DNA of 64,000 bases from Mortierella alpina (GCA_029449245.1 JANATF010000002.1:1302001-1366000); one strand, 5' to 3'; counted from the first letter of the stretch, positions 45,964-57,398 are shown. Numbers and translations are program-made. Notes: a model not told the origin generated them from the letters alone.

Positions 45964-47776
45964 ATGTTCGCCACCCGTGCTCAACCCGCTGCCTCCGTGC
46001 TCAGGTACCTGTCCCCTTTCTTCTTCTTGGGAATCAGCAGCAACACACTCAGCCATCATACACACACACGCACACACACACACACACACACACTCGCACA
46101 GCACAGCTGTAGCAGCATCCTGCAGATCATGGATCAGCCTCTGGACACCAGCCTACAAACAACTGAGCGGCCGATCATCCTCCATCAGCTCAAGCGCACA
46201 ACACAGCGATGCAACATGCAACACATCAATCAACTTCTCTCGCTGGGCTGGATCCAAACGCCTCTTACAAACACACGCGCGCCCTTTTCAATCCCAACTT
46301 TCCTAGCACAGAGCAACCCTTCATCATGATCGCGACAATTCAACAACTCATTTTCTACCCGATCCTACTCGACTCCTGCCCGAGCTCTGTCAAACTAATG
46401 CCGTCTATTAACGCCGATACCTCTGTTTCGTCTCTCGCTCTCTCTGTCTCTCTCTCTCTCTTTTTTTTTTGTTTACTCTGTACTGAATCAGCGCTGGCAT
46501 CCAGACCCGTAACATGGCTACTCTTCGCGAGAGTAAGTGAAAAAGCAAACAGTCGTCTAGCATCTGCATTTGTTGTATTCTGGTCCGTTACTGTAAGGAT
46601 CGAAGCTCCTAATGCCTTGCGAATCGCCTACTCACCACCCCCGTGGGACTTTTTCTGTTCTCAATCAATAGTCCAGCTTCGCTTGAACTCGATCAAGAAC
46701 ATTGGAAAGATCACCAAGTCGATGAAGATGATTGCCTCGACCAAGGTCGCCAAGTCTCAGCGTGCCATGGAGCATGCCCGTGTCTACGGCAACACCTCGT
46801 CCAGTACGTTTGCCCGCTTTTTCTTTCTTTTTCTCGGCCTATAGATGTTGAGGAAACATAGTGCAATGGGTGGTCATGATGATCGGAACACGGCCCTATC
46901 GACTTGTTGCTGTTTGCATGGATACAACGCCATTACACGAGGACATGCTTCTAAAGCACACTGTTGTATCGTGTCAATTTTTTAGGCATCTACGAGAACG
47001 CCAAGACTGCTGCTCTCGAGAACGAGAACAATGTCTACATTGTCTCCTCGTCCGACCGTGGTCTTTGCGGTGGTATCCACTCCTCGGTTGCCAAGGCCAC
47101 CCGCAGATTGATCGCTGCTGAGCCTACCGGTTCGCCCGCGACCAGCGTCATTGTCTTGGGTGACAAGGCTAAGAACCAGATGTCCCGTTCCAACCGTGGC
47201 GACATCCAGCTCTCGTTCAACCAGATTGGAAAGGCCATCCCCACCTTTGCTGAGGCCTCTGCTGCTGCCGACACCATCTTGCGCTCGGATGTCAAGTTTG
47301 ACACTGCCACCATTGTCTTCAACAAGTTCCACTCGGCCATCGCTTACGAGGCTCTGCCCATCCGCAACTACTCCCTTGATGCCTTCAAGTCGTCTGGTAC
47401 GTGTTCTCTCTGATGACTTTTTCTTTCCTTCTTTCTTTCTTTTCTGTTTTGATATTCTCGAAAACGAATTGGTATGTTAACGATATTTTGCTCTGTTTTT
47501 TTCCCTCTTGTGCATTTTTCAGAGGGCTTTGCTGCTTACGAGTTGGATGAGGATGTTCTGTCCAACTACAACGAGTTCTTGCTCGCCAACAACATCTACT
47601 GGGCCTTGGTCGAGGGACACGCCTCGGAGATGTCTGCCAAGCGCACTGCCATGGAGAACGCCACCAAGAACGCTGGAGAGATGGTTGACCGCTTGACCAT
47701 GACCTACAACCGTACTCGCCAGGCTGCCATTACCTCCGAGTTGGTTGATATTATTACCGGTGCCTCTGCCCTGTAA
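45964..47776 (+). CDS. ATP3: Mitochondrial ATP synthase subunit gamma
   Basis: Five exons: 45964-46004, 46492-46532, 46672-46803, 46986-47396 and 47523-47776. The product is 292 aa, close to the family's ~300. The protein is the central rotor stalk of the F1 part of ATP synthase. Seen: an N-terminal targeting sequence ([17 protein letters not shown]), then [38 protein letters not shown], and the conserved C-terminal helix region [15 protein letters not shown]...[13 protein letters not shown]...GASAL. Two of the exons are only 41 nt. Intron 1 holds a (CA)n microsatellite at about 46056-46095. The assignment is near certain. Confidence 0.96.
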
Positions 47777-48288
47777 AGGAAGAAAAGAACGACTACAACA
47801 ACAACGAGAAAAAAAATAAGAAGAAAGAAAGATCTACGCGTCTCTATCACTCCCCCTCACTCTACCCTTTTTCTACACTTGCAGGAATGTACGCATAAAA
47901 AAAAAGCTCTCCTCTGAAAGCCCTATAAACGAGATCGTCTCATTGTCCCTTCAAATGACCATGTGTGCCTGTATGCTCAACGCGGATACTATGAGATGGT
48001 AGGTGGGGCGTTGAGTGAACGGAAGGCAGCGGATGGCCAATGGGCGGGTTAAGAGAGTCGACAGCAGCGTGTTTGGTGGTGATTGTGGCAGTGTGCCGTG
48101 TCATCCGGAGGTCATACAAAAATGTCCCCCTCGTAGAAGTTGATTGATTTTGCTTTCATCATTTCACACTTGACCTCCTCTCACCCTCCACCTGGACCGT
48201 CCCTCTCGCGAGTGAGACGAAGACGAAAGGAAGAAAGAAAAGGCAGCAAGAGCGACAACGGGACAACGAGACCATCAGCACCGCAGCC
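47777..48288. other. Intergenic between ATP3 and the arrestin-like gene
   Basis: About 510 bases hold the ATP3 3' UTR (A-rich) and the promoter of the next gene. No coding signal. Confidence 0.6.
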
Positions 48289-51200
48289 ATGTCCAAGTCC
48301 ATGGAGATTCGGTTCGAGGGCGCTGTCATCGGCAAGTGCTACCCAAGCCCTGTTTCATGACTGGCACACCGCCACAGCACCACGTTTTGTGCTGGACATC
48401 CCATCGCATCATGGCCCCACGACGTCTTTATTTTTCCTCTTGTGCTTCATCGCATCTGCATCTGCATCTGCATCTCTCTCTCGCGGCGTGCACCTTAGGT
48501 CACACTTGTCTGTCACTTTCACTCCGCTTTACTAATACCATCGTCACCATGCTGCTCTTGCAACAACAGGCCAGTCCTCCGACCCCAAGGTGCAGCGTCT
48601 CATGTTCCCTTGGACAGGCACGCAGGGCCCTATCATCAATGGAAAGCTGATCGTCAACCATCGCGAGGATATCACTCTTAAAGGCCTTACGCTGAACTTC
48701 AAGGCAAAGATTATGTGCAGCTGGCACGAGAGTACGTCCCGCCAATGCCGACACGCCTCTTATCTAGCTGTTTTGCCTGTCGGAATGTTGGCCACACGCT
48801 AAATGTTTATTTTTTTTTAACCTCCTCGCCTCCTGTCCCCCTTTCACCCATTCCACGCAAACTCACCAGAGCGAGGAAACTCAACAGTGTATTATTCTGC
48901 CAAGAAGCCGTTGCTGGAGAAAACATGGGTTTTCTTAGAGAAATCGGACTCCAAGCTCCATATGCTGCGAGCCAACCAGACCTACAGCTACGACTTTCAA
49001 TTGGCCCTGCCAGTCAACTTGCCCAACTCGCTGCACATGAGCACGGGCAAGATCGAGTACATGTTCTCGGCCAACGGCAAACGCACAACCTTTCAGCTGG
49101 ATCTCGACAAAAGTCGATTGATTGAGATCTACCAGTCGTTGCCCCCATCTCACCCACACTGTATCTATCCACTGCAGCTGACAGCCGACTTTGAGCAGGC
49201 ATTGAACTATCTTGTTCAGATCCCTCGGAAGGCCTACCACCATGGATCTGCAATTCCAATCACGGTCCGGATGCACCCCCTTCCAGGGCTCGGCGCACGA
49301 TGGAGGGTCAAGGAGATGAACATGAAAATCAAGGAATACTTTTGGTTTATTTCCCCGGGCAAGGGCATGAAGCACGAGAAGCGATCGCTGGTCGAAGCCA
49401 AGCTTGGGAAGGAGAGCTGGCCCATCGAAACGGGTCCACTGGAAAAGACACTCTCCATCAATATGCCGGCCTACAACGTGATGACCACGGTGGACACGGA
49501 AATCATCAAGTGCACGCACAAGCTCAAGATCCTGTTCAGCCTCGAGATCAATGGCTCGAGCAAGAAGTTGGCGGCAGACTGTAAGCACCTATTTATTTGT
49601 TTATGAGTTTGACACAGGCGTTGACGTTGTTTCAGGCTGTCTGCAAATCGTTTTTAGCGATTCAGCCTCCCACTGATATCTTTTTTCCTTTCTCGTTCGC
49701 TCCGATCTTGCCACTCTTGTGCTGCACTCCTTCGCCCACTCTCTCCTTCGCTCGTTTTCTTTCACTTTTCAACCATGGCTACCTATTTCTACTATGCCTA
49801 CCGACCAGTTGACATCTATGTCCCGGGACCGTTTCCTCCAGGACAGGGACCCGTAGGAATGGCGCCTCCGCACCAGCAGCAGCAATACCAGCAGCAGCCA
49901 CTGCCGCCTTATGCGCAGCATCAACAGATCCAGCACCAGCAACCACTTCCACCTGTCCCCGTTCAGCCTCAGTATCAACAGCCGCTTCCTCAGCCTCCGC
50001 CACAGGCGCCTTACCAGCAACCATACCCAGCATATCCGCATCAGCAGCCCCCTCCTGCACATGCCGCTCCACCACCCACGATGCCACCTCAGCAGTACGT
50101 AGCCCAACAACCCTACACGCCACAACAGCCGTATACGCCTAAGCCATTTGCCTCGCCTGCACCTCCGATCCCGACGTCGCAACAGCACCCAGGCATGTCG
50201 CCCTCCAGCTATGCACCTTCAGTGCAAACGCCCTCGACCGGCTACTCTCAGGCTTCCTCCCACAATCCGTTCTCGCCACCACAAACGCCGCTTCATACCC
50301 AGCCAATGCCATATCCAGTACCTCCAGGAGCACCTGTCTCAACGCCTGGAATGGCCCCTGCGGCAACATCCATGCAAGCACCGCATCCTTACAGTCAAGG
50401 CTATCCAACACCAACAGCGTCACACAGCTATCCTATTGCCACTTCGTCACAAGGGTACCCGACACCCGGCATGCCACCAATGCCTTCACCAACGGCAGGA
50501 CATAACTATCCCATGCCGCCTTCGCCTGGACTTGCTCAACAACCCATGGCACAGGCTGTGTCGCCTCATAATATTCCAATGCCTGTGCCGTCCCCGACAC
50601 CATTATCGTCACAACTACCAGCAGCAACAGTCCATACATCTCCCGCGTCACACCCAAAGACACCCGTGATGAGTTACCAGCAGCACCAGTTCACAGCTCC
50701 TCCGATGCCGCCAGTGCACAACATGGTGGATTCGCCCAAGCCGATAAATGTGGATGATGGGATCAAGGTGAACCTGGACGACATCAAAATCCCCTCAACG
50801 CCTTCGACCCCTGCATCGACAACTGCAGGCGTCACAGCATCCGCGACTCATCACTCCAAAAACCCTCAGCAGCGAAACTCTTATGTGGCACCACCTCCCG
50901 TGAACGGTGTGGATACGCAAGTGGCCTATCAACCACCCCCACCAGCACAGCCTCAGAACCCGCAAGCGCTCAAGGAACCAAACACATATAGTAATTATAA
51001 TAATCGATTCTCCTACCACCCCCCGCCATCGTCAGCACCCTTGAGCACAACGACAGCTCTGTCAATGACACACCCCACCTCCACCACCACATCAGTAGCA
51101 GCAGCAGTAAGCCAGAATGTGAATCCGTACGCGACAGCAGCGGCAGCGACGATCCAACAGAAGGAACATGATTTGACACATCAATTCAGTCAGATGGCAG

Positions 51201-51517
51201 TGACCAACGGTGTGAATTGTCATACTGGTGTTGCTGTTGCATCTCCGACCACGAACCACACGCAGCCACCACCACCACCACCATCAGTACAGCCAGTATT
51301 TCAGGTACCATCACCTTCGGTTCGGCCCAATCTCGCGCATGCCCATTCCCTCTCGTATCCGAATCCCATGTCACCGACCACTGCAGCAGCGATGGGGGCG
51401 GTCATGGCGAGTCAGCAACAACAGCAGCAGCAGCCTCAAAAGCAACAAGTTTGGATTCCAATGTACCAGACTCTTGCCGGCAAGACGTATGTGCAGTATG
51501 TTCTCTCAGCACAGTAA
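48289..51517 (+). CDS. Arrestin-like adaptor with a long Pro/Gln-rich tail
   Basis: Four exons: 48289-48331, 48570-48731, 48870-49580 and 49809-51517. The total is exactly in frame, about 874 aa. The start is MSKSMEIRFEGAVIG. The arrestin N fold includes FPWTGTQGPIINGKLIV and LKGLTLNFKAKIMC. The C fold includes IPRKAYHHGSAIPITVRM, KIKEYFW and CTHKLKILFSLEING. From about residue 306 the chain becomes Pro/Gln/Tyr-rich after a DIYVPGPFPPG join, with one NPF motif. Arrestin-related adaptors recruit ubiquitin ligases to membrane transporters, usually through PPxY, but I see no PPxY here. Intron 1 uses a GC donor (G|gcaagt). The tail could instead be a separate gene from the ATG at 49775, but only 190 bases separate them. 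Confidence 0.75.
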
Positions 51518-52757
51518 GCTGTATGATTTATTAAGAAACAAAGCGCCGTAATAAAGGGAACGTGTTATATAGGAATGTTGTAGAAAAAAACAGGTGCAGG
51601 CGATGTGGTGTTCTTCGAGTCGAACATGCGACGGAGCGACGATCATCGTTTAATACGTTGTATTAATACATCCCAGTTGAACTGTCAAAAGAACGAGGAA
51701 GGACAACGAAACTAGCTCAACAATGCAAGGGATTGAAAAGGGAAGGCGGAATAGGAAAAATAAACAAGAGTTGAGGAGAGGCGGTTGACAGAGCTGCTCC
51801 GTCATAAAAACGCGTCAATCTCAGTCGTAAGCACCTACAGAGATATTATGCGTCTATGCACATGCGGAGGGTGTTTTAGAGTAACCGTTTTACCCACAAC
51901 CAAAACGCGTACTAGAAAACGCGTACTAAAAGAAAAATTGCCCGCATAAAAATGCACGCGTACTAGAAGATACGATCTTCAAGTCCAAGGGAGCGAAAGT
52001 GTGGAGGAAACCTTCAAGGAAACTGTTCTATGTCCTGTCAAGAGACATATTCGGTGCCTACGTGATTGAAATACTGAAAGCAGTACTCCCCCAGATAGAG
52101 CTAGCTTTCCGAGAAACGCCTCAGAATCTCATGCTAAAACGCGACCATTGCCGAACCTTCAAATCTCAGCCGAGCACCACCAAACGCAGACTATTAGTCT
52201 TTAAGAATCACTCCCAGCATGGCAGGATGAACACACCAACGCTGAGATGGAGCGAGGTGTCCTAGTAGAGCCGTTGTGTGGCCCTAATCGCCTCGAAACC
52301 CCACCATTCTGTGACAGAGATTACGCGAAAGGTCTTGTACTAAATGTGCATCTCAAGCGCGTACGATAAAGCCCCAATTCGAAAAGGGTGTTAGGGAATC
52401 TGTCGGACCCAAAAGTTTCAGGAGTCGGAATATTGCTGAAAAAGATCAAGGAACATTGCAACGCAGTGAAGATGGAGACGGCTGGACTATGCCAATCCCC
52501 CCTCCCCCTTTCTCCGTAGCTCCTTCGAGAGACATATAAAGGCAACCTCGTCACTCAAAATAAAAATCCAAGTGCAGCATCCGCTACTCCTCATTAGCAT
52601 ATCAACAGTTTTTGTACATTGACCCACCACGCACACCTTCTCAATCTTTGTCGACAAACTCGAGCGAATAAGTAAAAACGGGCGCATCGTTTGATACGGC
52701 CGCTCAAATTGCTAGATACATCTGTTCATTCTACTGATCAACTGACTTTCTTCACAT
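51518..52757. other. Intergenic, no gene seen
   Basis: About 1.2 kb. Short repeats of 'cgcgtacta' occur at about 51905-51968. A possible TATAAA lies at about 52535. No coding signal is convincing. Confidence 0.4.
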
Positions 52758-53072
52758 ATGGAATTTTTTATAGACATGAAAATGCACTACTCTTCAAGTG
52801 GCATCGTGCTTTTGGGTCTTATTCTGGCCATCGGGAGCCTCCCATCGGCTGAGAGCTTTCCACAGATTCCGGCATGCTTAATGTCATGTATGGGAAAGTC
52901 ATTTGCTGCAGCTTCTTCTACTGGGTGTACCAGTATATTGGATATGAACTGCATGTGCACCAACCAGGAATTTCAGACTCACACAAGAAATTGTATGATC
53001 AAGGAATGCTCGGATCCAGATCGAGCACGCGCCAGAGAACTCAGGAAAATACAGTGTGGAAGTACCCAATGA
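52758..53072 (+). CDS. Small secreted CFEM-domain-like protein
   Basis: 104 aa, single exon. A signal peptide runs to about residue 33 (a hydrophobic SGIVLLGLILAIG core). Starts at M1 (MEFFIDMK) or at the next Met codons are all possible. The mature part has eight cysteines in the CFEM order: PACLMSC, GC, DMNCMC, NC, EC and a final C (QC). CFEM proteins are extracellular or GPI-anchored fungal proteins, some of which bind haem. The Asp before the fourth cysteine (LDMNC), which is the haem-iron ligand position in characterised CFEM proteins, is present. No GPI signal is seen, so it is probably released. Confidence 0.72.
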   Translation: MEFFIDMKMHYSSSGIVLLGLILAIGSLPSAESFPQIPACLMSCMGKSFAAASSTGCTSILDMNCMCTNQEFQTHTRNCMIKECSDPDRARARELRKIQCGSTQ

Positions 53073-53430
53073 GAAAAAAAAACTTGTGCGTTGTAACATG
53101 AAAACCCTTCCTGACGACCACATGCACCTGGAGGTGGGCTTTAGCCAAGGGTGCATCTTCGTAGTACCATCAAATAAAAGGCGCCTTTTGACCATGACAG
53201 GGAGGTTTTTTCTTGGTGACATGAGCGATGGTTTGCCCTGTTGCTTCTTCTACGCCAGCTCATCGCTTACAATGTGAAGCAGAAGTGAAGAGTGCGGTGT
53301 GGCCTTGCATTCATGCTCATTTTGCTTCACCCAGAGTTTTGGGCGTTTGACCTTTAATATGATTTTCTAAATGGTGGCCCAGAGGACAAAAACATCTCCA
53401 AAATTTGAATTCCATATTGCTCCAACAAGC
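53073..53430. other. Intergenic, no gene seen
   Basis: 3' flank between convergent genes. Confidence 0.5.
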
Positions 53431-54930
53431 TCAACTCTCTACCCTTTCAAATCTATATATTGTACCGTGGACATCATCGCCCGTCTTTGGCGAGGACCAA
53501 AGAAAGTGCCTCTCCTTATAGATCAGATGCCATCCCTCCGGAACCATATACGAGTTTACGATGGAGGTGTGGTTATGGCTATACATCTCTCCCTTGCCAA
53601 TCTCCGCGAGGTGTTTGTTGTACGAGTCTGGGACTTCATCAATCCCGAACGTGATCGACTGTTCAGCAATGATGAAGCACCGATCCATGACCTCCAGGAG
53701 AGACTCCTTGTCCAAGTAGTACAGGGCTCCCGAACTGACCACATGGTCGAAGCGCCCAACAAAAGGAAGTATCCTTTGAATGGTCCCAGTGTACACCTTT
53801 TTATAGTGCTTGGCCTTGGCTGCCATCAGGGGCGAGATGTCGATCCCCGTCAAAGTTGAGTCGTAGGAGGCCTGGATAAGGCTGCCAAAGATGCCTGTCC
53901 CGCTTCCGAGGTCGAGCACGGTCCCTTGGAATGGAAACTTCGCAACGATCTTGCCAATCACACGAGGAAAGGTAGCTTGCGAATAGGCCATGTCATCGTA
54001 GGAGGCAGACATGACATCGAAGTTCATTTTGACCTGTCTCTCGGTATGGCTGCGGAGCTTGGTCGCGATGAGGTTGTCCATCAGGCATTCGTGGCCTCCG
54101 GGGAAGCACTGGCTGATGATTTCGTCGTCCATGGTATTGGTGTCATAGAAGAAAGCGGGGATCGGATTTACCCCCATGACAAAAATTGAGTTGTTGGCCG
54201 CGATTCTCATGTCCACTCTTCCGTAGCCGCTTCCAAAGACATCAAGCGCGCGATAGACCTTGCATGCAGTGTCTTGGAGCTGCTCCATTAACTCGCCATC
54301 GTATAGCTTATGTTTGACGATGCCTTGGCGGAGGCCTTTGATCTTGCTCTTTAAGTCACACACATAGGGGGCCATGGGTATCACATCGTCATCAACTTCA
54401 ACGACCATGACAGTGAAATCTTGGCCTACGATAAATTCCTCGACGAAGATATCGTCGCTGGTCTTGGCCCGTAGGAGCGAGATCTGTTCTGAGAGCTGAT
54501 CGGGTGTCGAGCACACAGAGTTCTCTAACATATTCAGACTACGACAGATTCGAGATGGCGTGACGATCAGCGGGAACTGGGTATCTCCAGGGACTTGAAC
54601 AATGCCAGAGACGGCCTTTTTGAAGTCCACCTTGGAAAGGGAGAGGAACTTGCTGCTGGTACCGATGAAGGGGAGGTCCTTGCTCTCGAAGTACTGGACC
54701 GCGTCAATGCCTGCCACACTGTCACTTCTTTGTCCCCAAAGAAAATTAATATAGAGATCGAAGCCTTCTTCGCATGCTTGGTCAATCTGCTCTGCGGCGG
54801 TGTCTTTCTTGATATATCGCAGATGGAAATCGTGGCTCTTCACATAGCGAGACGGATCTTGGTAAGGGTCCAAGTCCTTGAACTCGGACTCAACGCCCTC
54901 ATATGACGAAATAAATACGCAAATCTTCAT
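53431..54930 (-). CDS. ATP-grasp (D-Ala-D-Ala ligase-like) domain fused to a SAM methyltransferase
   Basis: 499 aa from MKICVFISSYEG. The open frame continues 29 codons upstream, but this start matches the beginning of the fold. Residues 1-310 resemble an ATP-grasp ligase: DLYINFLWG, LPFIGTSSKFLSLSKVDFKKAV, FPLIVTPS, IFVEEFIVGQDFTVMVVE, YGRVDMRI, MGVNPIPAFF. Residues ~325-499 are a class I methyltransferase with motif I VLDLGSGTGIFG and DHVVSSGALYYL. ATP-grasp enzymes join a carboxylate to an amine. Here the usual ATP-binding Lys (IVxP) reads Thr and the metal-binding Glu (ExNPxP) reads Gly, so ligase activity is doubtful. Presumably specialised metabolism; bacterial ancestry is possible but not shown. 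Confidence 0.75.
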   Translation of the reverse strand: MKICVFISSYEGVESEFKDLDPYQDPSRYVKSHDFHLRYIKKDTAAEQIDQACEEGFDLYINFLWGQRSDSVAGIDAVQYFESKDLPFIGTSSKFLSLSKVDFKKAVSGIVQVPGDTQFPLIVTPSRICRSLNMLENSVCSTPDQLSEQISLLRAKTSDDIFVEEFIVGQDFTVMVVEVDDDVIPMAPYVCDLKSKIKGLRQGIVKHKLYDGELMEQLQDTACKVYRALDVFGSGYGRVDMRIAANNSIFVMGVNPIPAFFYDTNTMDDEIISQCFPGGHECLMDNLIATKLRSHTERQVKMNFDVMSASYDDMAYSQATFPRVIGKIVAKFPFQGTVLDLGSGTGIFGSLIQASYDSTLTGIDISPLMAAKAKHYKKVYTGTIQRILPFVGRFDHVVSSGALYYLDKESLLEVMDRCFIIAEQSITFGIDEVPDSYNKHLAEIGKGEMYSHNHTSIVNSYMVPEGWHLIYKERHFLWSSPKTGDDVHGTIYRFERVES

Positions 54931-55479
54931 CTTGATTGTAATTTTCCGTAACATGGAGTCGTGGAACGTTAGTCTTGTCCTGTTTTTTTCAGTTTTCACG
55001 AGAGATTGAGCTGCCAAGGTTTCCTTACTTACAATGTTTCAGTTGTTGAGAGGAAGAGATGTTGATGATGTTAATGTCCATGGAAAAGGGGCAGGCGTAA
55101 CCTTCCTTTTATGTAAGAGGCGCGGGCCATCACCATTTGGATTAAGGATTGTGGCACTCTGAGAGCAGGACAAAACCACATCCAGAGTCCCCATGAGAGG
55201 ATTGATCTTCTCTACTGTGCTATACACCGTTTATGCAACCATGACCAATCACCAAGTATTTTTCAGCTTCCACAAAGAGTATTTTTCTCTGCAGCATTAT
55301 ATTTTAATCGAATTTTCTTCACTTTGGACATTTCACACGAATGGTACAGTACCATAAACACCGTTGGCTGACTAGTCTATGGCGAGCTCTGGAAGAAGCG
55401 CCATTGTTTCTGGACCCGTGAGAACGACATGCGCGTCCTTAACTGAGATGTGGTCGCACGTGCATACTGTATTTCCGAA
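54931..55479. other. Promoter side of the ATP-grasp/methyltransferase gene
   Basis: About 550 bases with no gene. On the minus strand a TACATAAAAGG motif lies about 170 bases upstream of the ATG and may serve as a weak TATA element. Confidence 0.4.
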
Positions 55480-55645
55480 TCCCACCTCTTTGTGTGCGTA
55501 TGTGGTACGATCGCACAGCATTGTAAAAACACAAACTACATGTTCAATAAATAGTACTAAGGAAGGACCGATTGTGCAGGAATTACATGGCTCCCGGACT
55601 GACCACAAGGTAAAAAGCGCCCAACACAACAGTACGGCAATCACC
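55480..55645 (-). pseudogene. Decayed fragment of the neighbouring ATP-grasp/methyltransferase gene
   Basis: The stretch around 55594-55624 (ggctcccggactgaccacaa, then agcgcccaacacaac) matches 53725-53763 in the intact gene (ggctcccgaactgaccacat, agcgcccaacaaaag). That part encodes the methyltransferase segment DHVVSSGALYYL. Weaker similarity extends upstream (gatcgcacagcattg against gatcgactgttcagcaatg). No frame is kept. It looks like a relic of a tandem or dispersed duplicate. Confidence 0.5.
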
Positions 55646-57032
55646 TCGCTCTCATATCAGTATGCACTCCCACCATCACAATCATCTGCAGCCTCAATGC
55701 CACTCCCCAAACAAACCCCCTATGCCCGCGCCCAGGACCCAGACCAAAGGCAAAAGCAAAGTATCGGTTTCCAAAGCGAAGTCCCGGGTTTAAAGACCGG
55801 CAGCGACAACGACAACTACGATTGTTCATACACCGCCACACTTTCTGCTTAACCCACAACTAAATACAACGGATCGCGAGTGAGCTGTGCAAAACGACAG
55901 GTTCGTCTTCGATATACACTACAACGACTCTAGACGAGAAGCAAACGCAGGACTATTCTGCTGTCTCTGAGGACGAAGCTCTTCAGTGATTACATCAATG
56001 GTCGCGCATTAGACACAAGACTTTTTTCAGCATCCTTGGCTGGCATATGGCAAGAATTACCAGTTCAATAGCGTAGATGTAAACTCGCATACTTGCGGCT
56101 GAAGGAGGAGATCTTTGCCAAGGCGGAACAACTAGGCCTACGGAACACGGAACGCTGTGAAGATCCGCAGTATATATCCTCGAGGGATGGAGGTGACAGA
56201 GGAGGCAGTCTTCAATAGATTCAAACACGAGCTTGATGCAAATAGGATTTATATATCATTGGTGTCGTTGTCCTTCCTTTGTCACTGCAAGCCTTGGGCA
56301 TTAGTGATTCTTTACACACGTACAGATATCCCGGTGAACGAAAATAGGCTGAAAGAAGTGGCTATGCAGGTATGTACGCATGCAAATGGAGAGGCCCCTT
56401 GATCCAGAATTGGTGACCCCCAACCTCCATCAGTTTTTCGAGCGAGAGGCTCGCGAAATTTACGGCGAACCGCGGTATTTGCATGCAGACAGGGCATGGC
56501 GACGTAGGTGAAGTTGACATGGTTGCAAACTGTTTGCTACGATCGTGTCCTTTACTCCTACGATGCAAGCCATCAGGTATTTACGATTGCGATGAGACCG
56601 GCTATACCTGAAGATGTTATCGAACGAGACCTTGTCATGCAGAAAGGTATTTGGCTGAAAGATGTGCAAGGAAGCCAGCGTCTCCAACTTGTTATGCTGC
56701 AATGCAGACGGAATGCATAAGCCGATACCAGTTGTGCTGCGCAATGTAATAATACATTCGTCTTCACGAGTATGGGAGATGTGTGCAGAAAAGAATCAAT
56801 GCGGCACTTACTTTTCATAACAACCCGCCTACTTAAATATCCTGTTGAGCAATTTTGCGCCTGCATGCTTCCGTATGACCGCGCCAACAAACACATTCAT
56901 CCTTCCTCCGTCACACACAATAGGTACACGCTGGTCTTTTCTTATTTTCAGTAATTGGCCAGCTAGATACATATTCTGAGTAGGGGAGGAAAAGGGAGGA
57001 GGATCGGCCGTCAGAGCTGAGGCTCCAATCTC
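55646..57032. other. Region with coding-like remnants of no known family
   Basis: Plus-strand segments look protein-coding but do not connect into a clean gene: 56157-56247 (MEVTEEAVFNRFKHELDAN), 56329-56370 (DIPVNENRLKEVAMQ), 56386-56515 (MERPLDPELVTPNLHQFFER..., ending in a TGA) and 56578-56645 (VFTIAMRPAIPEDVIERDL). Donor- and acceptor-like sites lie between them. This may be a decayed gene or a gene whose exons I cannot order. Confidence 0.3.
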
Positions 57033-57398
57033 CTACTCCATGGAGCGATAATTCAGCTCAATGTTCTTGCTGGCCGCATCCATCCACTCACCCAATCCAC
57101 CATTCTTTCCAGTATCCTTTCCCTTACAACGATACACACAGATCATGTCCGCAATGCAGCAGAGGTCTATGGGCGTGTTTTGGCGATCCTGGCACTGGGG
57201 CCAGTACTTGTTCACATACTCGGCACACTTGGAAAGACATTGCTTGTACTGTTCGTCATCCTGAGGGGGTGGAGGATCTTTGTCTGAAAAGTACGTGTCG
57301 CCTCGTGAAGCGATCGCGGCCCCTTGGACACGGATTGGATAGACGATCAAGACGAGGCAGAGGGTCAGCGCTAGGATCAGAAGGCGGGAGGCAAACAT
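57033..57398 (-). CDS. Small secreted cysteine-rich protein, unknown
   Basis: 121 aa, single exon. There is a clear signal peptide (MFASRLLILALTLCLVLIVY). The mature part has seven cysteines in a compact block (QCLSKC, QC, LCC, IC, RC) after a Pro/Asp-rich stretch (DKDPPPPQDDEQ). No family is recognised. Size and cysteine content are typical of secreted effector-like or defence-type proteins of fungi, which is inference only. A free cysteine is implied if the rest pair. Confidence 0.65.
   Translation of the reverse strand: MFASRLLILALTLCLVLIVYPIRVQGAAIASRGDTYFSDKDPPPPQDDEQYKQCLSKCAEYVNKYWPQCQDRQNTPIDLCCIADMICVYRCKGKDTGKNGGLGEWMDAASKNIELNYRSME

Noticed and set aside
49775-49808. Independent gene start (MATYFYYAYRP) for the Pro/Gln-rich protein
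   Set aside because: It lies only ~190 bases after the arrestin exon, and splicing to 49809 gives an exact in-frame chain. Kept as an alternative only.
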